Shown here piece after piece: positions 1 to 7,912 of a stretch of DNA of 7,912 nt. Position numbers and translations under genes: made by a program. The first letter of the stretch is position 1; every line of letters starts with the position of its first letter. This stretch comes from JAFKKF01 sp038323025 (GTDB lineage Bacteria; Pseudomonadota; Alphaproteobacteria; Rhizobiales; Kaistiaceae), in the NCBI GenBank assembly GCA_038323025.1, contig JBBQGL010000164.1, forward strand, positions 1-7,912, in the 5' to 3' direction. Below the pieces are notes generated by a model. That model was not told the origin of the DNA and did not search any database. It saw nothing but the letters and a program-made list of their open reading frames with translations.

Positions 1-133
1 ACCACGACGTCATGATGCGATGCGCGTGGCCGTTGAAGGGCGCAATCAGCTCCACTTGAAAGGGGAAAGCTTGATTCAGGGTCGGCCGCTCGGGGATTGC
101 CGTTGCCGTTCCGGGTTTTTCCATTCCCCTATC

Positions 134-150
134 ACATCATGGGATGATGT
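134..150. promoter_or_regulatory. Inverted repeat, candidate operator upstream of the exporter operon
   Basis: ACATCAT and ATGATGT form perfect 7-base arms around a GGG spacer. The arms are AT-rich against a GC-rich background. The site lies about 185 bases before the ATPase start, a reasonable distance for an operator near the operon promoter. A binding protein is not evident, and no regulator gene lies in the window. Chance occurrence cannot be excluded for a single copy. Confidence 0.3.
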
Positions 151-324
151 CGTTTTCGCGTCTCTGCCGTGGAGCGCCGCCGAGCAGTTGGCTGGGATTG
201 CGAGCATCCGGTGCCACCCAGGTCGGCTTGACATCGGTCCTGTCGTGCCAAGCGCACAAATCGCGCGCTTGATCGAGGTCAATGGTTTCACCGACGGGCC
301 GGTCTAACCATCTCCGCCTCAGCC

Positions 325-330
325 AAGGTG
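325..330 (+). promoter_or_regulatory. Ribosome binding site of the ABC ATPase gene
   Basis: AAGGTG lies four bases before the ATG at 335, with the AAGG core six bases away. It supports that ATG as the start. An in-frame TAA at 305-307 rules out any longer form. Confidence 0.5.
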
Positions 331-334
331 CCGC

Positions 335-1038
<704 letters not shown>

Positions 1039-1042
<4 letters not shown>

Positions 1043-3411
1043 CGGGTTTGCGCGCTCTCAACCTCAAGCTCGTGCGCGATCTGAGGCGTCTTTGGGCCCA
1101 GTCGCTGGCGGTTGCGCTGGTGATGGCCTGCGGGGTGGCAACCCTGGTACTGGCGGTCGGTGCCTACCGTTCGCTCGACGAGACGCGCGCCGCCTACTAT
1201 GAGCGCTTCCGCTTCGGGGACGTCTTCGCGAGCGCGGTTCAGGCCCCCAAGGCCGTGGCGTCCGCGATCGCAGCGATCGATGGCGTGGCCGCCGTCGAAA
1301 CCCGCATCGTCAAGCTCGCCCTCCTCGACATAGAGGGCATGCGCGAGCCCGCGACCGGTCTAGCGATATCGATCCCGGAAGGCCGCGATCCGGCCGTCAA
1401 CGGAGTCTTCCTCCGCCAGGGAAGAATGCCGGAGGCCTCGCGCTCCAATGAAGTGGCGGTCAACTCCAATTTCGCCGAGGCGCACGGCTTCGGGATCGGC
1501 TCCGAGTTCAAGGCGGTGTTTGGAGGCGCCAAGACGACCCTTACCATCGTCGGCATCGGCCTCTCGCCGGAATATGTCTATGCCCTCGGGCCCGGCGACA
1601 TGATGCCCGACAACCGGCGCTTCGGTGTGATCTGGATGCCGGAGAAGACGCTCGCCGCGCTCTTCGACCTCGACGGGGCGTTCAATTCCGTCAGCCTGCG
1701 GCTCCTGCGCAACGCCAACCAGGCGCTGGTCATCGAGCGTCTCGATACCTTGCTCAAGCGCTACGGCGGCACCGGAGCGATCGCGCGCAAGGACCAGCTG
1801 TCGAACTCCTTCCTCGACGGCGAACTCACCCAGCTGAGCGGCATGGCGAAGATAATCCCGCCGATCTTCCTGCTCGTCTCCGCCTTCCTGATCGACATGA
1901 TCTTCTCGCGGCTGATCGCCCTGGAGCGCGAGCAGATCGGCCTCCTCAAGGCGCTTGGCTACGGCAGGGCCGCCGTCGCCTGGCACTACCTGAAACTGGT
2001 CCTCGTCATCGCCGTCGCCGGCATCGCCATCGGCGCCGCCGCCGGAACCTGGCTCGGCTCCGGGATGACGCGCATGTACGCCGAGCTGTACAGCTTTCCC
2101 TTCCTCATCTTCAGCCGCGATCCCGGCGTTTACCTGATCGCCGCCGGAATCACTTTCGCCGCCGCCGTTCTCGGGGCGCTGCAGGCCATGCGGGCGGCGT
2201 TCTCGCTTCCCGCTGCTGTTGCCATGCGCCCGCCGGCGCCCACCGCCTACCGCCGGGTGCTCACCGGGACGCTGGAACGGCTGCACATATTCTCGCAGCT
2301 GACCATCATGGCGCTCCGCCACCTTGTTCGCCATCCGCTCCGCTCGTTCCTGACCGCGATGGGTGTCGCCTTCGCGGTGTCGCTCTTCGCCATCGCCATG
2401 GGCACGATCGCGTCCATCGATTTCATGATCGACGCAGTGTTCTTCCGCACCGACCGCCAGGACGCCTCGCTGATCTTCGCCTCCGCCCGCCCCGCCGACG
2501 CGCTCGCGACGGTGCGCCGGCTCCCTGGCGTGCTCGAGGCGGAGCCCTATCTCGTGCAGCCGGTGCGCATCACCAACGGCCAGTATTCCCGCCAGCTGCA
2601 GATCACCGGCAAGCCGTCTTCCACCGACCTCAGCCGCGTGCTCGGTCTCGACCTGCGGCCGATCACGCTCCCCGAAAGCGGCCTTGCGCTCGGCGACCGC
2701 GTCGCCGAGATCCTCCATGTCCGGGCGGGCGACCTCGTCCGCGTCGAGATGCTCGACGGCTCACGCCGCATCGCCGAGGTTCCGGTCACCCAGGTGATCC
2801 AGAGCTATCTCGGCCTGGCGGTGGTGATGAACATCGACGCCCTCGCGCGGCTGGCCGGAACCGGCCCGCGAATCTCGGGCGTCGATGTCGCCATCGACCG
2901 CGACCGGCTGAGCGACCTCTACCGCGCGGTCAAGGACACGCCGCAGGTCAGCGCGGTGGCGCTGCAGACGGTCGCGCGCGATCGCTTCCAGGACACGATG
3001 CGCCAGAACATGGTCGTGATGCTCAGCGTCTACCTGACGCTCAGCGTGATCATCGCCTTTGGCGTGGTCTACAACAGCGCCCGCATCCAGCTGTCGGAGC
3101 GGGCAAACGAACTCGCGACCCTGCGCGTGCTCGGATTTCGCCGCGCCGAGGTGTCGAACGTCCTCTTCATCGAGATCGGCGTGATCGTGGCGGTGGCGCA
3201 GCCGGTCGGCTGGGCGATCGGCAGCCTGTTCGGCAACTTCATCACGCAATCGCTGGCCACGGACCTGTTCCGCGTGCCGCTCGTGTTCGGAAAGGAGATC
3301 TACGCCATGTCGAGCCTCGTCGTGCTCGCAGCGGCGCTGGTCTCGGCGATGATCGTGCGCCGCCGGATCGACCGGTTCGATCTGGTGCGCGTCCTGAAAA
3401 CGCGGGAGTGA
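1039..3411 (+). CDS. ABC exporter permease with two FtsX-type domains
   Basis: This is the inner-membrane permease, about 790 residues, roughly twice the length of MacB-like or DevC-like half permeases without an ATPase domain. I chose the GTG at 1039 because it overlaps the ATPase stop in a GTGA junction; the open frame extends upstream only as a shadow of the ATPase gene. Eight membrane segments are visible near 19-41, 272-289, 319-341, 365-384, 437-458, 658-680, 709-730 and 754-773. They form two repeats of one TM, a large periplasmic domain of about 200 residues, and three TMs. Each repeat has the FtsX coupling-helix motif: QIGLLKALGYGRAAV at 299-313 and ELATLRVLGFRRAEV at 691-705. The duplication means one chain can supply both halves of the transporter, paired with two ATPase subunits. 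The adaptor gene follows within five bases. Family knowledge suggests mechanotransmission of a periplasmic substrate (lipoprotein, lipid, peptide or small toxic compound) rather than classical transport from the cytoplasm. The substrate is unknown. Confidence 0.9.
3404..3408 (+). promoter_or_regulatory. Ribosome binding site deciding the adaptor start
   Basis: GGGAG ends eight bases before the ATG at 3417. A GTG at 3408 is also in frame and would overlap the permease stop as GTGA, but the GGGAG would then abut the start codon. The spacing favours the ATG, though the GTG start remains possible and would add three residues. Confidence 0.5.
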
Positions 3412-3416
3412 TCGAG

Positions 3417-4637
3417 ATGCTGGGCAAGTGGATCAAACGCATCGTGGCGCTCCTCGTCGTGGCGCTGATCGCCGGAGCGGCGGTCTATGCCTTGATGCCG
3501 CAGCCGCTGGCGGTGGATGTCGCCGTGGTCGGCCGCGGACCGCTGGAGGTAACGATCGATGAGGAGGGAGTCGCCCGCATCCGGGACGTCTTCAGGGTCT
3601 ACGCTCCGGTCGGCGGCCGGCTGCAACGCTCCGTCCTCCACGTTGGCGACCGGGTGTCGCGCGGCGCGACGACGGTTGCCGTGATCAACCCGGCCGAACC
3701 GGGCTTTCTCGATGCCCGCGCGCGCAGCGAGACCGAGGCGGCCATCGCATCGGCGCGGGCGGCGATCGATCTTGCGGAGGCCCAGCTGGTAGCGGCGCAG
3801 GCGAACGAGGGAATGGCGCGCGCCACGCTTGAGCGGGAACAGGCGCTGGCGAAGCGGGGAACCATCTCCGCCGCGGTCTTCGACAAGAGCGTGAACGATC
3901 TCGCCAACGCCTCGGCGCAGCGGAAGCAGGCGGAAGCCAACCTTGTGCTGCAAAAGAGCCAGCTGGCGAGCGCCCAGGCGAAGCTGATCGGACCGGACGG
4001 CCCGGTCATCCGGGCGAGCGAGGTGTCCTGCTGCATGACCGTGTCGGCGCCCGCCGATGGAGTGGTGCTGAAGCTGCTGACGGAGAGCGAGCAGGTGGTT
4101 GCCGCCGGAACCCCTCTCCTCGAGATCGGCGATCCCAAGGAACTCGAGATCGTCGTCCACCTTCTTTCCGCCGACGCGGCGGGAATTGCCCCGGGCACGG
4201 AAGCCCGCCTCGACCAGTGGGGCGGCGCGACGCTCGCCGCGGTTGTCGACCGTGTCGATCCCGCCGCCTACACCAAGGTCTCGGCCCTCGGTATCGAGGA
4301 GCAGCGGGTCGATGCCACGCTACGGCTGACCGATCCTTACGAGACGTGGCGCGGCCTCGGCCACGAGTTCAGGGTCATGGCCCACATCGTGACGTGGCGA
4401 AGCGCGGACATCCTGTCGGTGCCGCTTGGCGCGCTTTTCCGCCGGGGCAGCGAATGGAGCGTGTTCCGCGTCGTCGAAGGAAAGGCGGTCGCTATTCCGG
4501 TGGAGATAGGCCATCGCAACACCCTGTCGGCGGAGATCGTCAAGGGTCTGTCGGCCGGCGACAAGGTCATTCTTCATCCGAGCGACAAGGTAGGCGACGG
4601 CGTGGCGGTTACCTCCCGGGATGCCGCCGAGGGATAG
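3417..4637 (+). CDS. HlyD/MacA-type periplasmic adaptor of the ABC exporter
   Basis: This is a membrane-fusion (periplasmic adaptor) protein of 406 residues, anchored by one N-terminal membrane segment at about 8-26 after a positively charged start (MLGKWIKR). The domain order is typical of the family. A first lipoyl half lies at about 60-90. A long Ala/Gln/Glu-rich coiled-coil hairpin covers about 100-192. The second lipoyl half, beginning TVSAPADGVV, lies at about 207-238. A beta-barrel spans about 240-325 and a membrane-proximal domain about 330-400. It would bridge the permease to an outer-membrane channel. It is the last gene of the operon, five bases after the permease stop. No TolC-like gene is visible, so the channel must be encoded elsewhere, or the complex works without one. 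A vicinal cysteine pair at 205-206, just before the second lipoyl half, is unusual for a periplasmic adaptor. MacA-like and DevB-like assignments cannot be separated from sequence alone. Confidence 0.9.
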   Translation: MLGKWIKRIVALLVVALIAGAAVYALMPQPLAVDVAVVGRGPLEVTIDEEGVARIRDVFRVYAPVGGRLQRSVLHVGDRVSRGATTVAVINPAEPGFLDARARSETEAAIASARAAIDLAEAQLVAAQANEGMARATLEREQALAKRGTISAAVFDKSVNDLANASAQRKQAEANLVLQKSQLASAQAKLIGPDGPVIRASEVSCCMTVSAPADGVVLKLLTESEQVVAAGTPLLEIGDPKELEIVVHLLSADAAGIAPGTEARLDQWGGATLAAVVDRVDPAAYTKVSALGIEEQRVDATLRLTDPYETWRGLGHEFRVMAHIVTWRSADILSVPLGALFRRGSEWSVFRVVEGKAVAIPVEIGHRNTLSAEIVKGLSAGDKVILHPSDKVGDGVAVTSRDAAEG

Positions 4638-4740
4638 CGTCGACCGGCGTTCTCCGAGGGAGATCGCGCAGGAACTCCATCCGCCGGCGCCCGCCGAGGC
4701 GGCCGGATTTCCGAAATTCGCGGCGCCGTGCCCGCCGCGT
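4638..4740. other. Convergent intergenic gap with small GC stem-loops
   Basis: The adaptor gene and the minus-strand exported-protein gene end toward each other here. Two short perfect stems are present: TCTCC-GAG-GGAGA at 4651-4663 and CCGCC-GA-GGCGG at 4691-4702. The palindrome CGGCGCCG sits at 4721-4728. None is followed by a U-tract on either strand, and the second stem has a two-base loop that would have to open. They may contribute to transcript ends or RNA stability, but no intrinsic terminator can be called. Confidence 0.25.
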
Positions 4741-6712
4741 CTATTGGCAGTCCCGCGTGCCGCCGCCGCGGAATTCCTTGCAGAAGAAGTCACGGATGTC
4801 CCTGGCGGCCTGCTCTTCGACGAGGGATGTGTCGCCGCCTCCCGTGTGCGTGACCGAGATGTCCGACACATCGTCGAAATCGTAGTCGCCGGTCGAAAAC
4901 CTGAAATGCGTCTTGATGGTGCCCTCGAAAAGCACCGGATGATAGGGGAATCCGCTGGGCGGCAGATCGGTGACGCGCATCCAGCCCTGGGCCATCTTTC
5001 CCGCGGCGTCATAGGTGACGGTCAGCGGCGTGCCGCCACCGATGTTGGTCTCGCAACCGGTCACCTTCCAGCACTGCTCCCAATCCCACATTCCCCCGGG
5101 TTCGATCGCCCGCAGATCGAGCTTGCCGTCCTCCATGGCGACGATCTTCGCCTCGAAGACGCCAAGGTCACGGAGCTCGCCGACGATGCGTTCGCTCAGG
5201 AAATCGGTCGGCTGGGTGATCCGCTCCCCGAAGACCCGATAGTCGCCCAAGCCGTCGCCGCGGACCTCGCCGGTCAGGATCGGGTCGCCTGCAAAGCCCG
5301 GCTCGAAGGTGAGATCGGCCTCGAAATCGCCGACAAAGCGCGTCTCGTCGCGCGCGTTTCCGGCGACCAGGCCATAAGTCTTGGCGTCGGACCGCCACTT
5401 CACCTTGTAGCGCGCACTGGGCGAGTTGCGCCAGCACCCGCTCCCGGAACAGCGCCGGGTCGCCAATCTTCGCATAGGCATCGAGCCAGCTGATCATCTT
5501 CTCCGCCGCCGGCTGCAGTTTCGGATCGAGCTTCGGCAACGCATCCCGGACCATCTGCGCCTGTGTCGCGGAATCGAACATGGTCTTGAAGACCTTCGTG
5601 GAGGAATTGGGCGTGCCGTCGGAATTGGTTGTCCATGCCTTGAGCCATGCGCCAGAGGCAAGGGGGATGGCACGATAGACATTGACCAAGACGGAGAAGT
5701 TACCCCAGCGGGCGCACTCGCTCGCCGCAAGGTCGAGGCAGCGTTTGGCCAATTCGTTGACAGCGCCGCTGTTGGTCTGCACGCGGGCGTCGTCCATCTT
5801 GATGCTGCCGACGAGCTCGCCGACCTGCTCCGCCGTCAGTGTCCGGTCCTTCGCTTCGACGAACTTGATAGCGTCCGCCGCCATCGCCATCCGGACGAAT
5901 GGGACAAGCCCACCGAGTGAGTCGAAGGCGGCGCGACAGGCGCCCACAGGCCCCTTCTTCATGATCTTGCCGACTGACGACATTTCTCCAATGCTCGAAA
6001 GGAGGCCATAAGCGCCGAATTCATTCATGAAATCGGCCTTTGCCTTTTCCACGTCGCGACCCTCGCGACGCGCGGTTTCGGCTGCCGTGGCGAGCCCGTG
6101 CAACATCCGCTCGTATTCGGGCGCGGGCGCGGACTTGGAAATTTCCTTGAAGAGCTTGTCGAGCATCTTTTCGGAAACGACCTCGGAGCTGAAGTGCATG
6201 ACCGGAATCAGGATTTCGTTGCCGTTCCGCCGCATGGGCACCAGCGACGCCGCCTCGCCGAGCTTTTCCAGCGAGAAGGCGAGCGAGGACTCGGTCCCGA
6301 ACGGCGCCTCCGACTTGATCGACAAGACCGCCGGCAGATCGAATTCGGTGCCGTCGGGCTTCATCACCACTCCGGCGATCCGGCCAAGCTCCTTCGGGGT
6401 CTCCGGCCCGGCTTTTGCCGGAGCGATCGTGATGTAAACCGCGCTGCGCAACGCGCCCCTCGGGATGGTCAGCGTATAGGTCATCCCGGACTCGTCGCTG
6501 ACCGTGATGGCGCCGCCTTCGCGCCCGATCTCCTTGGTCTCCTGGCGATTCTCGTCCGCCTCGACGGGCAGAACGTAGGGGTTGGCCGGCCGCGTCAGGA
6601 GGTCGGCGTCGAAGGCCGCGGCAGGGGAAGGGGCAAGTGGCAGAGCGGCGGCCATCCCGGCCAGCGCCGCAAACACGCGCAGAAGCGCAAATTCCCGAGT
6701 CAGTTCCCGCAT
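4741..6712 (-). pseudogene. Exported protein of unknown function with ZU5-like domain, frameshifted
   Basis: I do not recognise a named family. The ATG at 6712 begins a clear signal peptide: charged MRELTREF, a hydrophobic core at 13-27, and a likely cleavage after AAA at 31-33. Residues about 60-175 carry a GGAITVSDESG...LTIPRGAL...ITIAP pattern like the ZU5-type beta domain of bacterial surface proteins. A mainly helical, Ala/Glu/Lys-rich middle follows to about 430. The frame then breaks at 5410-5416. In the original frame only Arg-rich text continues, to a stop at 5168 (514 residues in all). The adjacent frame carries a normal-looking, beta-rich C-terminal third of about 220 residues with four cysteines, ending in TRDCQ at 4741. 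The two parts joined give about 657 residues, and the span of 1972 bases is one more than a multiple of three. The protein should act in the periplasm or at the surface. An upstream extension to 6859 is open but lies beyond the likely promoter. The break could be a real mutation or a sequencing error. Confidence 0.75.
5410..5416 (-). other. Frame-break site in a GC-dinucleotide run
   Basis: On the minus strand the text is CAGTGCGCGCTACAAG. Reading CAG TGC GCG leads into the upstream frame; the downstream frame reads GCG CGC TAC AAG. Restoring one GC unit would give Gln-Cys-Ala-Arg-Tyr-Lys and join both parts smoothly, so loss of one dinucleotide by slippage is the simplest explanation. A one-base insertion just before this point is equally consistent with the frame arithmetic. 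No slippery heptamer or SD-like stimulator typical of programmed shifts is apparent. Confidence 0.65.
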
Positions 6713-6776
6713 CGCCCCCCCCAAGCCGTCAGGACCGCCAACTGGCCGCGCCTTCAAAGTCTCGGCCAGGCTGCCG

Positions 6777-6805
6777 ATATAAGATGGGCGCGATGTCGCA
6801 AACAA
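6777..6805 (-). promoter_or_regulatory. Candidate sigma-70-type promoter of the exported-protein gene
   Basis: On the minus strand TTGTTT (6805-6800) and TTATAT (6782-6777) are separated by exactly 17 bases. The -10 resembles the CTATAT-like boxes of alphaproteobacterial housekeeping promoters. Transcription would begin near 6770, leaving a leader of about 58 bases to the ATG at 6712. This position agrees with that start rather than the in-frame ATG at 6859. The match is imperfect and is a prediction only. Confidence 0.4.
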
Positions 6806-6806
6806 G

Positions 6807-6827
6807 CCGACCACCTGCAGCGGTCGG
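6807..6827. promoter_or_regulatory. Inverted repeat adjoining the -35 box, candidate operator
   Basis: CCGACC and GGTCGG are perfect 6-base arms separated by nine bases that contain the palindrome CTGCAG. The dyad abuts the -35 box of the predicted minus-strand promoter, a position suited to an activator or repressor. No cognate regulator is visible in the window. Confidence 0.3.
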
Positions 6828-6859
6828 TCGTAAGACGGGCGGGAAGCCGGGCCGCGCAA

Positions 6860-6878
6860 TGTTCAAAAGAACACGTGT
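6860..6878. promoter_or_regulatory. Two overlapping dyads upstream of the TadG-like gene
   Basis: TGTTC-AAAA-GAACA (6860-6873) is a perfect 5+5 inverted repeat with a four-base AT spacer. Its right arm runs into the perfect palindrome ACACGTGT (6871-6878). The pair lies about 80 bases before the TadG-like start, inside an AT-richer patch, so it is a reasonable operator candidate. It does not match the alphaproteobacterial LexA box, which has a seven-base spacer and direct GTTC repeats. Confidence 0.3.
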
Positions 6879-6941
6879 GAGTACACAAGAAGCGAAGAAC
6901 TGATTTCATTCTTTCTTGAGCTGTTTAGTCCATGCCCGTCC

Positions 6942-6947
6942 GAGAGG
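6942..6947 (+). promoter_or_regulatory. Ribosome binding site deciding the TadG-like start
   Basis: GAGAGG ends seven bases before the ATG at 6955. The in-frame ATG at 6949 is only one base from it, so the later ATG is the better start. Confidence 0.55.
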
Positions 6948-6954
6948 TATGGAC

Positions 6955-7912
6955 ATGTTTCATCGAACCCGACGGTCCCTTAGCAGGGCCGTCCATCGGT
7001 TCCGGTCGGCGAAGCGGGGCAACCTCGCCATCATCTTCGCGATCATGAGCATTCCGCTGATGCTGGCGCTGGGCGGCGGCATCGACTATTCGCGCGCGTC
7101 CCTCGCCCGTTCCCAGCTGCAGGACTCGCTCGACGCGACGTCGCTGGCCCTGTCGCGGCAGACCGGCGTCGCGACGATGACCGGCGCGCAGATGCAGAGT
7201 TTCGCCAGGGGCTATTTCGACGCCAACTTCTCCAACACCGATATCGACACCTCGGGCGTGATCCTGACGCCGACCTTTGCATCGAGCGGGCCCTCGGTGA
7301 CGCTCGCCGGCTCGGCCAAGGTCCCGATGTATTTCCTCGGAATGATCGGGATTTCGAAAATGGCGATCAACGCCGCCTCCACCACCATCTGGGGCCAGTC
7401 GCGGCTGCGCGTCGCGCTCGTCCTCGATAACACCGGCTCGATGTCTTCTGCCAACAAGATGACGGCGCTGAAGACCGCGACGCACAACCTCCTGACCCAG
7501 CTGCGGGACGCCACGAGCACGGCAGGCGACGTCTACGTCTCGATCATCCCGTTCGCCAAGGACGTCAACGCCGGCACATCGAACTATGCGCAATCCTGGG
7601 TCAGATGGGACCTTTGGGACGAGGTGAACGGCAGTTGCAGCGGCGGCTCGTATTACAACAACCGAACCTCGTGCGTGAACGCGCGCCGGACGTGGACGCA
7701 TGACAACCACAATACCTGGAATGGCTGCGTCACCGATCGCGACCAGAGCTACGACACGACAAACACGGCGCCATCGGCCGGCAACGCGCCGACGCTCTAC
7801 CCGGCGGAGGAGTACAGCACCTGTCCGCAGCAACTGCTCGGGTTGACCTACGACTGGACCGCGCTCGGCAACAAGGTCGATGCGATGCAGCCGGTCGGCA
7901 GCACGAACCAGG
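6955..7912 (+). CDS. TadG-like pilus assembly protein with VWA domain (partial, 3' end outside window)
   Basis: The frame is open from 6955 to the window edge, giving the first 319 residues. Residues 1-20 are strongly basic. Residues 21-48 (RGNLAIIFAI... to IDYSRA) are the classic Tad N-terminal segment, a single membrane anchor placing the rest in the periplasm. Segment 50-150 looks like the usual linker (LQDSLDATSLA). A von Willebrand A domain begins at about 152 with VALVLDNTGSMS; D158, T160 and S162 form the metal-ion site, with Thr in the first Ser position. Residues about 215-290 form an insert rich in Trp, Asn and Cys (C228, C240, C258, C290), which I recall as common in rhizobial members. 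TadG proteins accompany Flp/Tad tight-adherence pili, with an unclear envelope role. The gene is divergent from the exported-protein gene, with 242 bases between starts. Other tad genes are not visible; TadE/TadF-like genes may follow beyond the edge. Confidence 0.85.
   Translation, partial: MFHRTRRSLSRAVHRFRSAKRGNLAIIFAIMSIPLMLALGGGIDYSRASLARSQLQDSLDATSLALSRQTGVATMTGAQMQSFARGYFDANFSNTDIDTSGVILTPTFASSGPSVTLAGSAKVPMYFLGMIGISKMAINAASTTIWGQSRLRVALVLDNTGSMSSANKMTALKTATHNLLTQLRDATSTAGDVYVSIIPFAKDVNAGTSNYAQSWVRWDLWDEVNGSCSGGSYYNNRTSCVNARRTWTHDNHNTWNGCVTDRDQSYDTTNTAPSAGNAPTLYPAEEYSTCPQQLLGLTYDWTALGNKVDAMQPVGSTNQ

Larger units (their letters stand above)
1..334. other. Upstream non-coding or unassigned region before ABC exporter operon
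   Basis: I find no gene here that I can support. An open frame of 95 codons runs from 20 to 307 on the plus strand and is in frame with the ATPase gene, ending at a TAA 27 bases before its ATG. Its ATG has no Shine-Dalgarno sequence and the predicted peptide has no family resemblance I recognise. A minus-strand open frame also crosses the region but continues antisense through the ATPase gene, which marks it as a shadow. A perfect inverted repeat sits at 134-150. The stretch probably contains the promoter and leader of the exporter operon, but I could not identify a convincing -35/-10 pair. Confidence 0.4.

Noticed and set aside
228..233. TTGACA as a -35 box for the exporter operon
   Set aside because: No acceptable -10 hexamer occurs at 16-18 bases downstream, so the match is probably chance.
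20..307. Open frame of 95 codons in the leader region, in frame with the ATPase
   Set aside because: It has no ribosome binding site, no recognisable family features, and overlaps other open frames of similar quality. I could not support it as a gene.
1360..2718. 452-codon minus-strand open frame opposite the permease
   Set aside because: Its composition is dominated by Asp, Glu, Gly, Arg and His without domains, as expected for an antisense frame of a GC-rich membrane protein gene.
3300..4160. 286-codon minus-strand open frame opposite the permease end and adaptor
   Set aside because: It overlaps two well-supported genes and has no coherent protein features.
5405..5420. Programmed ribosomal frameshift in the exported-protein gene
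   Set aside because: There is no slippery heptamer, upstream SD-like stimulator or obvious downstream pseudoknot, and a GC-dinucleotide indel explains the break more simply.
4621..5493. Plus-strand open frame opposite the C-terminal third of the exported protein
   Set aside because: The minus strand in this region gives a balanced, beta-rich protein that continues a longer gene, while the plus frame has no recognisable features and begins inside the adaptor gene.
6860..6873. Possible LexA (SOS) box
   Set aside because: The arms are GTTC-N4-GAAC. The alphaproteobacterial box uses GTTC-N7-GTTC and the Gram-positive type is GAAC-N4-GTTC, so it matches neither.
6098..6880. 260-codon plus-strand open frame opposite the signal peptide and ZU5-like region
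   Set aside because: The minus-strand product has a clear signal peptide and domain pattern, and the plus-strand frame is Arg/Gly/Gln-rich antisense text.
6925..7833. 302-codon minus-strand open frame opposite the TadG-like gene
   Set aside because: The plus-strand frame carries the Tad segment and the VWA metal site; the minus frame is Arg/Val-rich shadow sequence.

Overview
The window is GC-rich DNA with tightly packed genes. A GTG start, a 4-base start/stop overlap and a TadG-like von Willebrand protein suggest an alphaproteobacterium, most likely Hyphomicrobiales (rhizobia and relatives). That assignment is inferred from gene content and style; no ribosomal or other marker gene is present.

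Layout: (1) Positions 1-334 carry no convincing gene but hold a perfect 7+7 inverted repeat at 134-150. (2) Positions 335-4637 are a plus-strand three-gene operon for a tripartite-type ABC exporter: a LolD/MacB-type ATPase (335-1042), a double-length FtsX-type permease (1039-3411) and a HlyD/MacA-type periplasmic adaptor (3417-4637). (3) A 103-base convergent gap follows. (4) Positions 4741-6712 on the minus strand hold one gene for a large exported protein of unknown function. Its N-terminal part has a signal peptide and a ZU5-like beta domain. The reading frame breaks once near 5410-5416 in a GC-dinucleotide run, and the C-terminal third continues in another frame. (5) A 242-base divergent intergenic region carries a plausible minus-strand promoter and two dyads. 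(6) From 6955 to the window edge runs the 5' part of a plus-strand TadG-like gene: a Tad N-terminal membrane segment followed by a VWA domain with a DxTGS metal site.

Working together: the three exporter genes are almost certainly co-translated. The ATPase powers the FtsX-type permease by mechanotransmission, and the adaptor carries the substrate or the motion toward an outer-membrane channel. No outer-membrane channel gene is visible here. The exported protein and the TadG-like gene are transcribed divergently and may share control through the intergenic dyads, but nothing in the sequence ties either one to the exporter.

Novelty: I see no clearly new defence or mobile system. The most notable items are the uncharacterised exported protein with its single frame break and the dyad-rich divergent promoter region.
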